Of a stretch of 64,000 nt of DNA, positions 27,281 through 36,054 are shown piece after piece. The notes under the pieces were generated by a model, which did no database searches, was not told the DNA's origin, and worked only from the letters and a program-made list of their open reading frames with translations. Both the position numbers and the translations under genes were made by a program. The first letter of the stretch is position 1. Each line of letters starts with the position of its first letter. The stretch comes from Flavobacteriaceae bacterium (GTDB lineage Bacteria > Bacteroidota > Bacteroidia > Flavobacteriales > Flavobacteriaceae), in the NCBI GenBank assembly GCA_028279515.1, contig JANQNQ010000005.1, forward strand, positions 248,001 to 312,000, written 5' to 3'.

Positions 27281-27314
27281 TGCATTGAATATCCAATGCA
27301 CTAGTGTACTTTTG
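27281..27314 (+). promoter_or_regulatory. Predicted promoter with overlapping inverted repeat before the RluB-like gene
   Basis: TTG (27285-27287), 19 bp, TACTTTTG (27307-27314) fits the Bacteroidota promoter. The repeat TGCATTGAATATCCAATGCA (27281-27300) has perfect 7-bp arms and covers the -33 element, so it could be an operator. Confidence 0.5.
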
Positions 27315-27328
27315 CAAAAATTTTTAAG

Positions 27329-28168
27329 ATGAGCAGAGATAACAAGAAAAGATCTGATAACCGCGGGCGTGGAAAGAATGATAATCGTGGAAGAAAACCC
27401 TACGGTAATAAACCATCTTATAAAAAGAAGAATACCGCTCCTAAGAAACCTTCTAACCCAGACGAAATTCGTCTAAACAAATACGTGGCCAATTCTGGCG
27501 TGTGTTCGCGACGCGACGCCGATATGCACATTTCTGTCGGAAGCGTTACCGTCAATGGTAAAGTGGTTACTGAAATGGGCTATAAGGTGAAGTTGAGTGA
27601 TGACGTTCGTTTTGACGGAAGACGCATCAACCCAGAACCAAGAGCATACATATTACTTAATAAACCAAAAGGCTTTTTCACCACTTCAAATAGTGAAGGA
27701 AATAGCAGAACCGTAATGGAGTTGGTAGCCAATGCTACAAAATCTCGTATTATCCCCGTTGGTAAGCTCGAAAGACAGACAACAGGATTGTTGCTGTTTA
27801 CCAATGACGGAGAACTTTCAAAGAGATTGGCGCATCCAAAACACCCTTTGCGTCAGATCTATCATGTTTCGCTGAAAAAAGACCTAAAAATTGAAGACCT
27901 TAAAAAGATCGAAGAAGGACTGACCATTGAAGGTTCAAAGGTTTTTGTGGATGAGATATCTTATGTAGACGATGCAGGAAAGAACGAAGTAGGAATCCAA
28001 GTACATGGTGGAAAGACCGGAATGATGCACCGCATCTTTGACCATCTTGGTTATGAGGTCGAACGATTAGACCGAGTAGTTTACGGCGGACTCACTAAGA
28101 AGGATCTTGCACGTGGTCGCTGGCGTCACCTAACTGAGCAAGAGGTGATCAACTTACGAATGATCTAA
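27329..28168 (+). CDS. RluB/RsuA-type pseudouridine synthase-like protein, catalytic Asp replaced
   Basis: 279 aa. A basic, Arg/Lys/Gly/Asn-rich tail (about 1-45) precedes an S4 RNA-binding domain (IRLNKYVANSGVCSRRDAD, about 47-65) and a pseudouridine-synthase domain (YILLNKPKGFFTT). The catalytic motif normally reads GRLDxxTxGLLLxTNDG; here it is GKLERQTTGLLLFTNDG with Glu148 (codon 27770-27772) in place of the Asp. The usual GRNRxVRRMF segment is also changed, to GKTGMMHRIF. The end of the protein (RVVYGGLTKKDLARGRWRHL) is conserved. It may be an RNA-binding, non-catalytic paralogue. It overlaps the convergent glycosyltransferase gene by 15 bp. Confidence 0.85.
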   Translation: MSRDNKKRSDNRGRGKNDNRGRKPYGNKPSYKKKNTAPKKPSNPDEIRLNKYVANSGVCSRRDADMHISVGSVTVNGKVVTEMGYKVKLSDDVRFDGRRINPEPRAYILLNKPKGFFTTSNSEGNSRTVMELVANATKSRIIPVGKLERQTTGLLLFTNDGELSKRLAHPKHPLRQIYHVSLKKDLKIEDLKKIEEGLTIEGSKVFVDEISYVDDAGKNEVGIQVHGGKTGMMHRIFDHLGYEVERLDRVVYGGLTKKDLARGRWRHLTEQEVINLRMI

Positions 28169-29554
28169 AGAACGCTGCTTTAGAAGCGAAGGTTTTTTCA
28201 AGAACACTTCCCAAATAAAATACCCATATACAACTAGGTATTCGAGGCCGATGACCCAAGGGTTTTCTTTGTCTCCGGCATTGCCGTAGGCCAAATAACT
28301 TAAGATGATCACGGCACTCCAAACTAGTGGAAATCGATATTTGGTAAACACTGATAATATCAATAGTGTAGCAATGTACCAAGGGTGAACAGTTGTTGCT
28401 GTAAAAAGGTAGAACGAAAAGGCAAAGAGCATGGCCGTAATGAGTTTAGCCATGTCATGGTTCTTTCTAAAGAAGGTGATTGCAATGACAAATAGAAACA
28501 CTAATAGGGAGATGATCTTTCCGATGATCTGGATTTCGTTATAACCTCTAAATGTATATCCTATCTCGCGTGCGATGTAATATAAGCTACCGTTGAATTC
28601 GAAGTTGCCAAACCAGAGTCCGACGGTTTCACCGTAATTATTTATAAAGGCGGAAGAAAAGAAGGGGAGGAACAATGTGACCGTCACGATTCCGACGATC
28701 AAATAGTATCCAATGAGTGTTATAAATCGTTTTATTTTGGTTTCCTGCGGAAGGAATCCGTCTCGTTTGACAAAGTATTGAAACACCAACGGAAGAAATA
28801 GCAACGGAATCAATTTCACCGAGATCGAAAGCGCCAAAACGATTGCCGACAGCCACCATTTTCCTTTGTGAAGCAGATAAAGACTCCACACCAAAAAGAA
28901 GACCATGACGCCTTCGAAATGCAGGTTTCCGGTGAGTTCAATGATGATGAACGGATTCAAAAAGTATAAGAATATCAAATGTGCCGGAAGCGATAGTCGC
29001 TCTAGTAATTTCTTTCCAAAATACAAGGTGCCGATATCGGCAAAGATGATCAAGGTACGCATCACTACCGCAGCACCTAAGATGCTCTTACCAGAAAGGA
29101 GCCCAGCGATGACAAAGCACAATTGATTGATAGGTGGGTAGTTGGTAAAATGTTCTGCGCTCAGCTCTCCCATACCGTTGTACAGTTCTTGTGCTTGCGC
29201 CATAGGAGCCGTTCCTTGAGCCATGAGGTCATTGGGCAGGTATAAGTATGGATTGAAGCCTTCAACGATCATACGCCCGTCCCAAATAAAGCGATAGAAG
29301 TCTTGTGACAAATTCGGAATGGCCAAAATGAACACCAATCTAAAGAGTATGCTCACCACCATCAAAAACTTGAAATCGTATTTCTTTATAGTGTAAAGCT
29401 TGTAGCCCAAAAAGAAAAGGGCCGTCCATAGTGTCAATAACTTGATGAGATCGGTACGCTCTAATCCGTAGGCAAATGCCCAGTAAAAGGCCATACAGGA
29501 TACGACCATCAATATAGAAATCTTATGAAGCTTTACGTAGGACATCCAAGACAT
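28154..29554 (-). CDS. GT-C type polytopic glycosyltransferase (GT87/mannosyltransferase-like)
   Basis: 466 aa with about 11-13 hydrophobic segments. The first periplasmic loop holds SQDFYRFIWDGRMIVEGFNP, the acidic motif typical of GT-C enzymes that use a polyprenyl-phosphate sugar, followed by TNYPPINQLCF. This branch includes GT87 and GPI-mannosyltransferase-like proteins; the sugar and acceptor cannot be read. A DPM1-like GT2 gene, the kind of enzyme that makes polyprenyl-phosphate mannose, lies 2.2 kb away in the same orientation. The stop overlaps the convergent RluB-like gene by 15 bp. Confidence 0.8.
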   Translation of the reverse strand: MSWMSYVKLHKISILMVVSCMAFYWAFAYGLERTDLIKLLTLWTALFFLGYKLYTIKKYDFKFLMVVSILFRLVFILAIPNLSQDFYRFIWDGRMIVEGFNPYLYLPNDLMAQGTAPMAQAQELYNGMGELSAEHFTNYPPINQLCFVIAGLLSGKSILGAAVVMRTLIIFADIGTLYFGKKLLERLSLPAHLIFLYFLNPFIIIELTGNLHFEGVMVFFLVWSLYLLHKGKWWLSAIVLALSISVKLIPLLFLPLVFQYFVKRDGFLPQETKIKRFITLIGYYLIVGIVTVTLFLPFFSSAFINNYGETVGLWFGNFEFNGSLYYIAREIGYTFRGYNEIQIIGKIISLLVFLFVIAITFFRKNHDMAKLITAMLFAFSFYLFTATTVHPWYIATLLILSVFTKYRFPLVWSAVIILSYLAYGNAGDKENPWVIGLEYLVVYGYFIWEVFLKKPSLLKQRSLDHS

Positions 29555-29775
29555 GGTCGCTAAGGTAGGGTGGAAATTACAAAGTCCAAATTATAAACTC
29601 TAAATTCCAATCCTTCGCTCTTTGAGCTTCGGATTGCGAAGGCAAATCTCAAACCCTCCGTCTTCTGGTTTGTTTAGCAAACCAGAATCCACCTCCCTTT
29701 ATCTCAAGGGAGGAGCTGGATTTTGGGTTATGGTCTGTATTTTAGTTTGCGAGTTTATCAGGAGTTCTTATTAGG

Positions 29776-29826
29776 CTCCCCTCTTTAGTTAAAGAGGGGT
29801 GGTTCAGCTATGCTGAAGCGGGGAGT
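29776..29826. repeat. REP-like two-hairpin repeat
   Basis: CCCCTCTTT (29778-29786) pairs with AAAGAGGGG (29791-29799); directly after, TTCAGC (29803-29808) pairs with GCTGAA (29812-29817). CTCCCC at the left end can also pair with GGGGAG at the right end, giving a closed cruciform-like unit. Confidence 0.65.
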
Positions 29827-29879
29827 TTGGTTTTAGTCTATAGTCTTTAGTCAATAGTTGTTAGATTGTATCTATGTCT

Positions 29880-30026
29880 TCCCTCCTAAAAAGGAGGGAC
29901 TAAGGGAGGTGTATAGACCCACAAAATTTACTCTTTGCGTTCTACTCTGTACTAAAAACTAAAAACTAATAACCAAGAACTAGAAATACACACCCCTGCC
30001 TTCGGCTTCCCCTCTTTCTATAGGGG
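29880..30026. repeat. Composite intergenic repeat, copy 1
   Basis: It starts with TCCCTCCT/AGGAGGGA (29880-29899), continues CTAAGGGAGGTGTATA, and ends with CACCCCTGCCTTCGGC and a CCCCT/AGGGG hairpin (30009-30026). The same order of parts occurs at 50041-50131. Both copies are preceded by a TCTATAGTC stretch. Confidence 0.7.
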
Positions 30027-30050
30027 AACTATTCAATCGACATTCAGTAG

Positions 30051-30250
30051 TGCGTTAGGGATTGAGGTTTTGTCGGAGCTCATTATAATTGCGATTTAGC
30101 CAAACCCCTCGACTGCCTTCGGCAGATACCTTCGATCAACATGTATTTTGATCTCTGGTAGTGCTCGGGGTGACAAAGCGGCAATTATAATAGCGACTAC
30201 CGAAAGCCTGCCCGTAAAGTAGAGCGAAGCACACTTTAGGGAACGCCCAA
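30051..30250. repeat. Structured intergenic element, copy A
   Basis: ATTATAATTGC (30082-30092) pairs perfectly with GCAATTATAAT (30181-30191). Conserved flanks shared with 51157-51324 are AGGGATTGAGG, GGAGCTCAT, TAGCGACTRCCGAAAGCC and a closing GRRCGYSCC. An inner CCTCGACTGC segment is also shared. I recognise this as a repeat common between flavobacterial genes, but know no name or function for it. Confidence 0.65.
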
Positions 30251-30267
30251 AAATATTTTAAAGAAAA

Positions 30268-31794
30268 CTAGGCTTTAGAACGCAATGAGGTAAAGAATAC
30301 GAATCCGAATCCGATGAAAAGCATCAAGTGAAACGGGAAGAGTCCGAAGTCATATTGCTCGGCTTGGATCCAGTCTTTCACTAGGTAAGCGCTGGCCATT
30401 CCGAAAGCGAAATAGATCATCAGAAGTCCTTCGACGATCACGTTGGTTGACGGTCTTTTGCGTAAGTATTTGTTGTTCTTCCAGGAGTCTTTTAGCGACT
30501 TGATGTTGAACTTTGGTGTTCTCACAAACTCACTTCGCTTTCCAAAGTGCCCTTCGAGCACTGCGATCGAGTTGTGCAACGAGAAGCCCATTGCCACTGA
30601 GAAGAAGGTGAAGAACATCTTGATATAGTCTAAAAAGCCCGTAAATCCTCCGCCTTTGATCTTTTTGTACATGAACCAGTAGCAGATGAAGAAGATCACC
30701 GTACTGATGACAAAAAAGCTCATGGCGATGAAATAGCCTTGAAGGTCTTCGTAATAGTTTTTGATGTACAGCATTGGGATGCTCAAAATAGCTACCACCA
30801 ATACATTTAGGAACATGGTACTGTTCAACAGGTGAAGAATACCGTGCACTCTTGTTTTAAACGGAATGTTCTTAGACATGATCACCTTGCGTGCCATCTT
30901 TCTAAAGTTCTCGGCGCCACCTTTGTTCCATCTAAATTGTTGCGAACGTGCCGCGCTGATCACTACCGGAAGCTCGGCAGGCGTTTCGACATCTTCCAAG
31001 TACTTGAATTTCCATCCTTTTAACTGCGAACGGTAGCTTAGGTCCAGATCTTCAGTTAATGTATCTCCTTGCCAGTTTCCAGCATCGATGATACACTCTT
31101 TACGCCAAATACCAGCAGTACCGTTAAAGTTGATAAAGTGTCCTTGGCTATTTCTTCCCACTTGCTCTAGCGTAAAGTGAGCGTCTAACGCAAAGGCCTG
31201 TACTTTGGTCAATAGTGAGTAATCGCGATTGATATGCCCCCAACGGGTTTGTACCACTCCGATCTCAGGATCTTTGAAATATGGAACGGTTTTGTATAAC
31301 CAATCAGATTCAGGAAGAAAATCGGCATCAAAGACAGCGACAAACTCGCCTTTGGCGGTCTTAAGTCCTTCTTTGAGTGCTCCTGCTTTAAAACCTTCGC
31401 GGTTTTCTCTCTGAACATGTTTGATGTCTAGACCTTGCCCTTGCAGTACCTTGATCTTCTTGGCCGCAATATCAAAGGCTTCTTTATCTGTAGAATCGTC
31501 TAGTACTTGGATCTCTAGCTTATCGGCAGGATAGTCGATCTTGCCCATGCAGTCTAGAAGACGCTCCATGACATAGAGTTCATTAAAAACAGGAAGTTGA
31601 ATGGTGACCACAGGAACTTGCGCCGGGTCAGAAAGGTCAAACTTAGGAGCCTTTTCATCCTTTTTCTTCGCTCTTACATAATTATATAGCAAGTTCAATT
31701 GCGAGAGCGCATAGGAGAAAATCATCACTAGCGCGATCACATAAATGATGAGCAATGTTAAACTTATACTATATATCGTTTCGTTTGAAAGCAT
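30268..31794 (-). CDS. Cellulose-synthase-like GT2 glycosyltransferase
   Basis: 508 aa. One N-terminal membrane segment (about 8-30), a cytoplasmic GT2 domain, then about 4 C-terminal membrane segments. The processive GT2 signature D, DxD, TED, QxxRW is complete: VLDDSTD (Asp99/100), FDADF (156-160), TEDLDLSYR (247-255), QQFRW (285-289). Such enzymes extrude a beta-glycan or glucosylate lipids; with no BcsB/BcsC or alginate-synthesis partner nearby, a product cannot be named. The start overlaps the previous gene's stop by one base (TAATG), so translation is coupled. Confidence 0.88.
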   Translation of the reverse strand: MLSNETIYSISLTLLIIYVIALVMIFSYALSQLNLLYNYVRAKKKDEKAPKFDLSDPAQVPVVTIQLPVFNELYVMERLLDCMGKIDYPADKLEIQVLDDSTDKEAFDIAAKKIKVLQGQGLDIKHVQRENREGFKAGALKEGLKTAKGEFVAVFDADFLPESDWLYKTVPYFKDPEIGVVQTRWGHINRDYSLLTKVQAFALDAHFTLEQVGRNSQGHFINFNGTAGIWRKECIIDAGNWQGDTLTEDLDLSYRSQLKGWKFKYLEDVETPAELPVVISAARSQQFRWNKGGAENFRKMARKVIMSKNIPFKTRVHGILHLLNSTMFLNVLVVAILSIPMLYIKNYYEDLQGYFIAMSFFVISTVIFFICYWFMYKKIKGGGFTGFLDYIKMFFTFFSVAMGFSLHNSIAVLEGHFGKRSEFVRTPKFNIKSLKDSWKNNKYLRKRPSTNVIVEGLLMIYFAFGMASAYLVKDWIQAEQYDFGLFPFHLMLFIGFGFVFFTSLRSKA

Positions 31795-32483
31795 TATTTG
31801 AGGCTATATTTAAAAATCCAACCAAGTATTTTTACGCCCGCAAATATAGTACCTTTTACCGTACCTGAAACCTTTGAGACTCCAATTCTTTGTTTGTAGC
31901 GTACGGGGACCTCAATATATGAGAGCTTTTTCTTCAATGCTTTAAGCTGCATTTCGACGGTCCAACCATAGGTTTTGTCTTCCATATTAAGTGACAAGAG
32001 AGCGTCATATTTGATGGCTCTAAACGGACCTAGATCCGTAAACTTGGCGCCGAAGAACAGTTTCATTAGTGTGGTGGCCAACCAATTGCCGAACACCTGT
32101 TGCGGTGTCATCGAGCCTTTTGCGCGTAGTTCGGCGACTCGTGCGCCAATAACCATGTCTCTATTGTCCTCTAAGATAGGAGCAACCACCTTGGTCAACT
32201 CTTCAGGATAATCAGAGTAGTCTCCATCTATAAATACGATGATATCTGGCTTTTGAGATTGTGAAGCGATGTGCTCCATGCCTTTTAGGCAGGCATATCC
32301 GTATCCTTTTTGGTTTTCAGTAAGCACCGTTGCCCCTGCATTTTCGGCATTTTTGACAGTATCGTCGGTAGAATTGTTGTTGACCACGATCACTTCGTCA
32401 ACAATATCAGGAATGTCATGAATCACATGCGCTATAGAATCTGCTTCGTTATAGGCAGGGATAATTACTTTGATTAGGGTCAT
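31794..32483 (-). CDS. DPM1-like GT2 glycosyltransferase
   Basis: 229 aa with no membrane segments: KVIIPAYNEADSIAHVI, VDEVIVVNNNSTDDTV, and the metal-binding FIDGDYSDYP. The layout matches dolichol/polyprenyl-phosphate mannosyl- or glucosyltransferases, which load a sugar from NDP-sugar onto a lipid carrier at the inner membrane. It overlaps the previous gene by 4 bp and the next by 1 bp. Together with the cellulose-synthase-like gene and the GT-C gene it suggests a lipid-linked glycan pathway; the sugar is unknown. Confidence 0.86.
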   Translation of the reverse strand: MTLIKVIIPAYNEADSIAHVIHDIPDIVDEVIVVNNNSTDDTVKNAENAGATVLTENQKGYGYACLKGMEHIASQSQKPDIIVFIDGDYSDYPEELTKVVAPILEDNRDMVIGARVAELRAKGSMTPQQVFGNWLATTLMKLFFGAKFTDLGPFRAIKYDALLSLNMEDKTYGWTVEMQLKALKKKLSYIEVPVRYKQRIGVSKVSGTVKGTIFAGVKILGWIFKYSLK

Positions 32484-32959
32484 TTTAGATCAGATAGGTC
32501 ATTGTCTCGCTTAAAACTTCTAAAGTCGAACCATTCATTTACTTTTTTGCCGTTGCTATATTTCTCGGCAGATTTCAGTTTTTTATTCTGATATTTTAGG
32601 CAGTAACCGTTTTTCACGCCATCCTTTAGCTGGCATTTGTGATCTACACGCCCTTCCTCATCATAAAAGAGCCACCATTGGTTCTTCTTTCCGTTCTTAA
32701 AATGGCCTTCCATTTTAAGTTTTCCATTTGGTCGGTAAAAGTACCAATACTTTTCGGCTTTATCGTTTTTAAAATGCCCTTCTTTTTCTACCTGTTTATT
32801 GGTGTAGTAGAATTTCCAGTATTTGGATTTCTTTTGGTCGATACGCCAACCTTCGGCTTTGAGTACGCCGTTATCATAATATTGTTTGTCGTACATACGG
32901 TCTTTTGCGCCTATCATAAGGGCGACGACCACAGAAAGTAAGAGGCTCTTTAAAAACAT
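32480..32959 (-). CDS. YwqK/MORN-like repeat protein, exported
   Basis: 159 aa. A short N-terminal hydrophobic stretch (MFLKSLLLSVVVALMIGA) suggests export. It then has about five repeats of 22-24 residues built on GxxxxGHFKNxKKxxxWxFYxxxG, as in EKEGHFKNDKAEKYWYFY and KMEGHFKNGKKNQWWLFY. These resemble MORN repeats and the YwqK family, whose role in Bacteroidota is not settled despite some database names calling it an antitoxin. No toxin gene is adjacent. It overlaps its neighbours by 1 and 4 bp, so it is part of a translationally coupled operon. Confidence 0.82.
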   Translation of the reverse strand: MFLKSLLLSVVVALMIGAKDRMYDKQYYDNGVLKAEGWRIDQKKSKYWKFYYTNKQVEKEGHFKNDKAEKYWYFYRPNGKLKMEGHFKNGKKNQWWLFYDEEGRVDHKCQLKDGVKNGYCLKYQNKKLKSAEKYSNGKKVNEWFDFRSFKRDNDLSDLK

Positions 32960-34560
32960 TAGTGCTTTTGTTTGATAAGGTCTAACAAGTCAACATCGTT
33001 GCCAAGCAATACGGCATCACCATTGATACGTCCTTCTTCTTTTCCGTTTTCGAGTTTTAATACTCCACGCGGACAAACCGCTGAGCAGATTCCGCAGCCA
33101 ACGCAAGACGAACGTACAATGTTTTGTCCCTTTTGCGCGTAGCTCCTTACATCAATTCCCATTTCGCAATATGTAGAACAGTTTCCGCAGGAAATACATT
33201 GTCCGCCATTAGTGGTAATTCTAAAACGAGAGAACAGACGTTGTTGCATTCCTAAAATGGCGGCCATAGGGCATCCGAAACGACACCAAACACGGTTTCC
33301 TAAGATTGGATAGAAGCCTGTTCCAACCACTCCTGAGAAAACGGCTCCGATCAAGAAACCATAACTCTTTTGCAATTTATAGTCTGGAAAGAAAAAGACA
33401 TTCTTCTCACCTGCAAAGTGATTCAGCAAGAACATTCCTATCATTACAATAAAGATGGAAATCGCTGCAAATTTAGCGTCCTTGTCAAACGATTTTCTTT
33501 TGAAGATCAGGACACCTGCTAAAATCGCTCCGAAGAACAAGACCACAAACCAAGTGAATTGGTCACGTGTGATGATGCTCAGTTCTGGATTTTTCCCGAG
33601 GAAGGTATACACAGTCGCTACTGTCATCAATACGGCGAAAACCAATACAGTGTGAATTGACCAACGCTCAAACTTCCAAGCGCTTAGTTTCTTGCTAGAC
33701 AATTGTCTGAAGGAATCTCCGGCAGTTTCAGCCAATCCACCACAACCGCAGACCCAGCTGCAATACCAACGTTTTCCGTAGAAATAAGTAAGGATGGGTG
33801 AGATCACGAAGATGGTCAACACCCCAAAGGTGAGCATGGCCGTACCGATGAATCCACTGTCCAATAAGGCTTTGATATTCCAATCGTAGAACAAGTAGTA
33901 ATTCAAAGGCCACATGTTCTTCAGATCATAAAACGGAATGGGCCCGTTAGGCGCATTGTTTAGTCCGCTCATGATCTCAGGAATCAAAAAGGCAAAGCCC
34001 AATTGAAAGAACATGACCGAAATTGTACGAACGATCTGATATTTATTATGTCTATATTTTAGAATGAACTTGTATCCGAAGGCCAAAATAGCCACCGTAT
34101 ACAAAGTACCATACACAAACCATTGGCTGGCGGGTTGTCCTTTTAGCAAATAGCTTAAGGGGTCAAACAAAGCGACCACTCCGGTATTCGCCTTTCCGTC
34201 GGATCCCAATCCCAAATAAGCTGGGTAAAAGTATAGGATGATATAAAAGGTGGTCAAGACCACTCCGGCGACCCAGCCCCAGAGTCCACGACTCGAGATG
34301 CCTTTGGTCCAAACGTGATTGTTCTTGATCCCCTCAGGGTGATGTACATATAAATCACGGGAATAAATGATGATCCCCGCCATCAATAGTACGATTCCGA
34401 TGGTCAGGAAAGTTCCGCTACTGGGTAAATTAAGGTTGAAGATTCCGGCCAAAAGGATAAATAGGCCCACAAAACCAATCCCTAAGGCGATCTTTCGTGT
34501 AGTGCTTAATTCTGGCGTAGGGTTCGCCAATGACATGCTATAATCTATTTTGTTGCTCAT
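32959..34560 (-). CDS. Polytopic iron-sulfur protein (NapH/NosR/CcoG-like)
   Basis: 533 aa. About ten hydrophobic segments, a Cys cluster WYCSWVCGCGG (Cys267, 271, 273), a second VWCRFGCP (Cys426, 430), and two C-terminal 4Fe-4S ferredoxin motifs, CISCGNCSTYC (455-465) and CVGCGICSAVCP (486-497). The layout is that of quinol-linked electron-transfer proteins such as NapH and NosR, but no nap or nos genes are present. A flavoprotein reductase gene lies 11 bp upstream, so the pair may move electrons from NAD(P)H to or from the membrane. The electron acceptor is unknown. Confidence 0.85.
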   Translation of the reverse strand: MSNKIDYSMSLANPTPELSTTRKIALGIGFVGLFILLAGIFNLNLPSSGTFLTIGIVLLMAGIIIYSRDLYVHHPEGIKNNHVWTKGISSRGLWGWVAGVVLTTFYIILYFYPAYLGLGSDGKANTGVVALFDPLSYLLKGQPASQWFVYGTLYTVAILAFGYKFILKYRHNKYQIVRTISVMFFQLGFAFLIPEIMSGLNNAPNGPIPFYDLKNMWPLNYYLFYDWNIKALLDSGFIGTAMLTFGVLTIFVISPILTYFYGKRWYCSWVCGCGGLAETAGDSFRQLSSKKLSAWKFERWSIHTVLVFAVLMTVATVYTFLGKNPELSIITRDQFTWFVVLFFGAILAGVLIFKRKSFDKDAKFAAISIFIVMIGMFLLNHFAGEKNVFFFPDYKLQKSYGFLIGAVFSGVVGTGFYPILGNRVWCRFGCPMAAILGMQQRLFSRFRITTNGGQCISCGNCSTYCEMGIDVRSYAQKGQNIVRSSCVGCGICSAVCPRGVLKLENGKEEGRINGDAVLLGNDVDLLDLIKQKH

Positions 34561-34571
34561 GATCTTTTTAA

Positions 34572-35861
34572 TTATGCGGTTACCAATTGGTTTTTAAAAG
34601 CGCCCAGAATTTCCTTTTCGTGTTTAGAGAAAAATTCAGGGTCAAAGTTGGCTTCTTTGAGATGTTCCATAACGTAGTCTACCGATTGCTTTTCGGTGAG
34701 CCAGCGGTCAAAGGTCTCATGGCGCATTCTGATACCAAAGGTGTTAATGCCTAAAAATTCACGGGAGTCTTTGTTATAAGAGACTGTGATGCACTTTTTG
34801 CCTTTTGAGTGCATCCAGTGAAATTGAGTTTCATATTCTTTTGGGTTGGCAAATACCCAACCATAGGTTTGATATTCGATATCCAGGAACTTGGCCGAAT
34901 TGAACCAATGCCCAGGATTGTATTGTGTTTTGTTACCGCAAATAGTTTGCGCTACGGTTTCACCCATCATACGCCCCGTATACCAAACGGCCTCAATCGG
35001 GCGTCGATTTCCGATGGCTTCGTGTTGCTCGGCACAGTCTCCGATGGCGTATACATCTGGCGCACTGGTTTCCAAAAAGCGATTCACCTTAACGCCACGC
35101 CCGAGTTCAATTCCAGAATCCTTTAAGAAGGAAACATTCGGTGATACTCCAGCGGTGAGCCCAACCAATTGACAGTCGATAACTTCTCCTGTTTCTTGGA
35201 TGACAACAGCCTTGGCATGACCATGTTCATCGGCCACGATCTCTTTTAGATTCGCACTCAAGCGAAGGTCGATGTGATGTTCCTTTATATGTTTGTTGAT
35301 CATCTCTGATTCTCCTGCCGGAAGTACGCCGTTCCAGAAACTGGATTCGCGCACCAAAAAGGTGACGGGGATATCGCGTGATCGAAGCATTTCGGCCAAT
35401 TCGATACCGATAAGCCCTCCGCCTACGATTACTGCACGCTGAATGTCTTTGGTGTTTTGCTCTAGCTGCTCTAGATCCTGGGCAGAATATAACCCTTGAA
35501 CACCGTGCAAATCTTGCCCAGGCCACCCAAATTTGTTCGGTTTTGACCCCGTAGCAATAATAAGCTTGTCATAGCCCACTACTGCATAATTATCAAGGTG
35601 CAATTCTTTCTTTTCGGTATCTATAGTGTTGACATAACCTCTTCGTAGTTGAATGTCATTCTTTTCCCAGAACCAATTCTCGTAAGGTTGAATGTGTTCA
35701 AACTTCATGTGTCCCATGTACACGTACATTAATGCAGTACGCGAAAAGAAATAGTCAGTTTCGGCAGAGATAACGGTAATGCGCTTATCAGAAAGTTTTC
35801 TGATGTGGCGGGCGGCTGTGATGCCCGAAATGCCATTACCGATGATAACAATGTGTTCCAT
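34572..35861 (-). CDS. FAD-dependent pyridine-nucleotide oxidoreductase
   Basis: 429 aa from the ATG at 35861 (an ATG at 35894 would add 11 non-conserved residues). IVIIGNGISGITAARHIR binds FAD, VIVGGGLIGIELAEML binds NAD(P)H, and YAIGDCAE is the second FAD motif. It resembles rubredoxin/nitrite reductase-type reductases. An unusual C-terminal part (about 300-429) includes the Trp-rich WFNSAKFLDIEYQTYGWVF. As first gene of the run 35861-30268 it probably reduces the adjacent iron-sulfur membrane protein. The divergent intergenic region upstream is 243 bp. Confidence 0.87.
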   Translation of the reverse strand: MEHIVIIGNGISGITAARHIRKLSDKRITVISAETDYFFSRTALMYVYMGHMKFEHIQPYENWFWEKNDIQLRRGYVNTIDTEKKELHLDNYAVVGYDKLIIATGSKPNKFGWPGQDLHGVQGLYSAQDLEQLEQNTKDIQRAVIVGGGLIGIELAEMLRSRDIPVTFLVRESSFWNGVLPAGESEMINKHIKEHHIDLRLSANLKEIVADEHGHAKAVVIQETGEVIDCQLVGLTAGVSPNVSFLKDSGIELGRGVKVNRFLETSAPDVYAIGDCAEQHEAIGNRRPIEAVWYTGRMMGETVAQTICGNKTQYNPGHWFNSAKFLDIEYQTYGWVFANPKEYETQFHWMHSKGKKCITVSYNKDSREFLGINTFGIRMRHETFDRWLTEKQSVDYVMEHLKEANFDPEFFSKHEKEILGAFKNQLVTA

Positions 35862-36037
35862 AATCTGTTTGGTTGATCGCTTGTTGTGTCGCAACTAAAG
35901 ATAAGAACTTAATGAAACTCCTCGAATTTAGAACAATTATAAATTAAGGAAAAAATGTAAGGAAACTACCTTTTCTTTGACATCGCAAGACTTTGATAAT
36001 AAGGGACTATCATTTTTTACATTTTTTTTCGAGCGAG

Positions 36038-36053
36038 TGTAAGTTAGCTTACA
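36038..36053. promoter_or_regulatory. Inverted repeat in the divergent region before the DUF547 gene
   Basis: TGTAAG-TTAG-CTTACA is perfect. Similar half-sites (TGTAAGG at about 35956 and TTACATTTT at about 36017) lie in the same 243-bp gap, so a dimeric regulator with several sites is possible. Confidence 0.35.
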
Positions 36054-36054
36054 T

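Larger units (their letters stand above)
29555..30267. other. 713-bp gene-free region packed with hairpin repeats
   Basis: No plausible protein gene lies here. From left to right it holds a CCTTCGC/GCGAAGG stem (29612-29642), a TTCTGGTTTG/CAAACCAGAA hairpin (29663-29687), a CCTCCCTT/AAGGGAGG hairpin (29692-29713), a two-hairpin REP-like unit (29776-29826), a composite repeat (29880-30026) and a longer structured element (30051-30250). It separates the GT-C gene from the GT2 operon upstream. Confidence 0.85.

Noticed and set aside
29880..30250. CRISPR-like array in the repeat-rich gap
   Set aside because: The repeats are palindromic hairpins of different kinds with no regular spacing and no unique equal-length spacers; no cas genes are near.
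32480..32959. YwqK-like protein as an antitoxin
   Set aside because: Database names suggest it, but no toxin gene is adjacent and the overlapping neighbours are redox and glycosyltransferase genes.
32959..34560. Nitrate or nitrous-oxide reductase locus (NapH/NosR)
   Set aside because: The iron-sulfur protein has that layout, but no napA, nosZ or cytochrome genes occur in the window.
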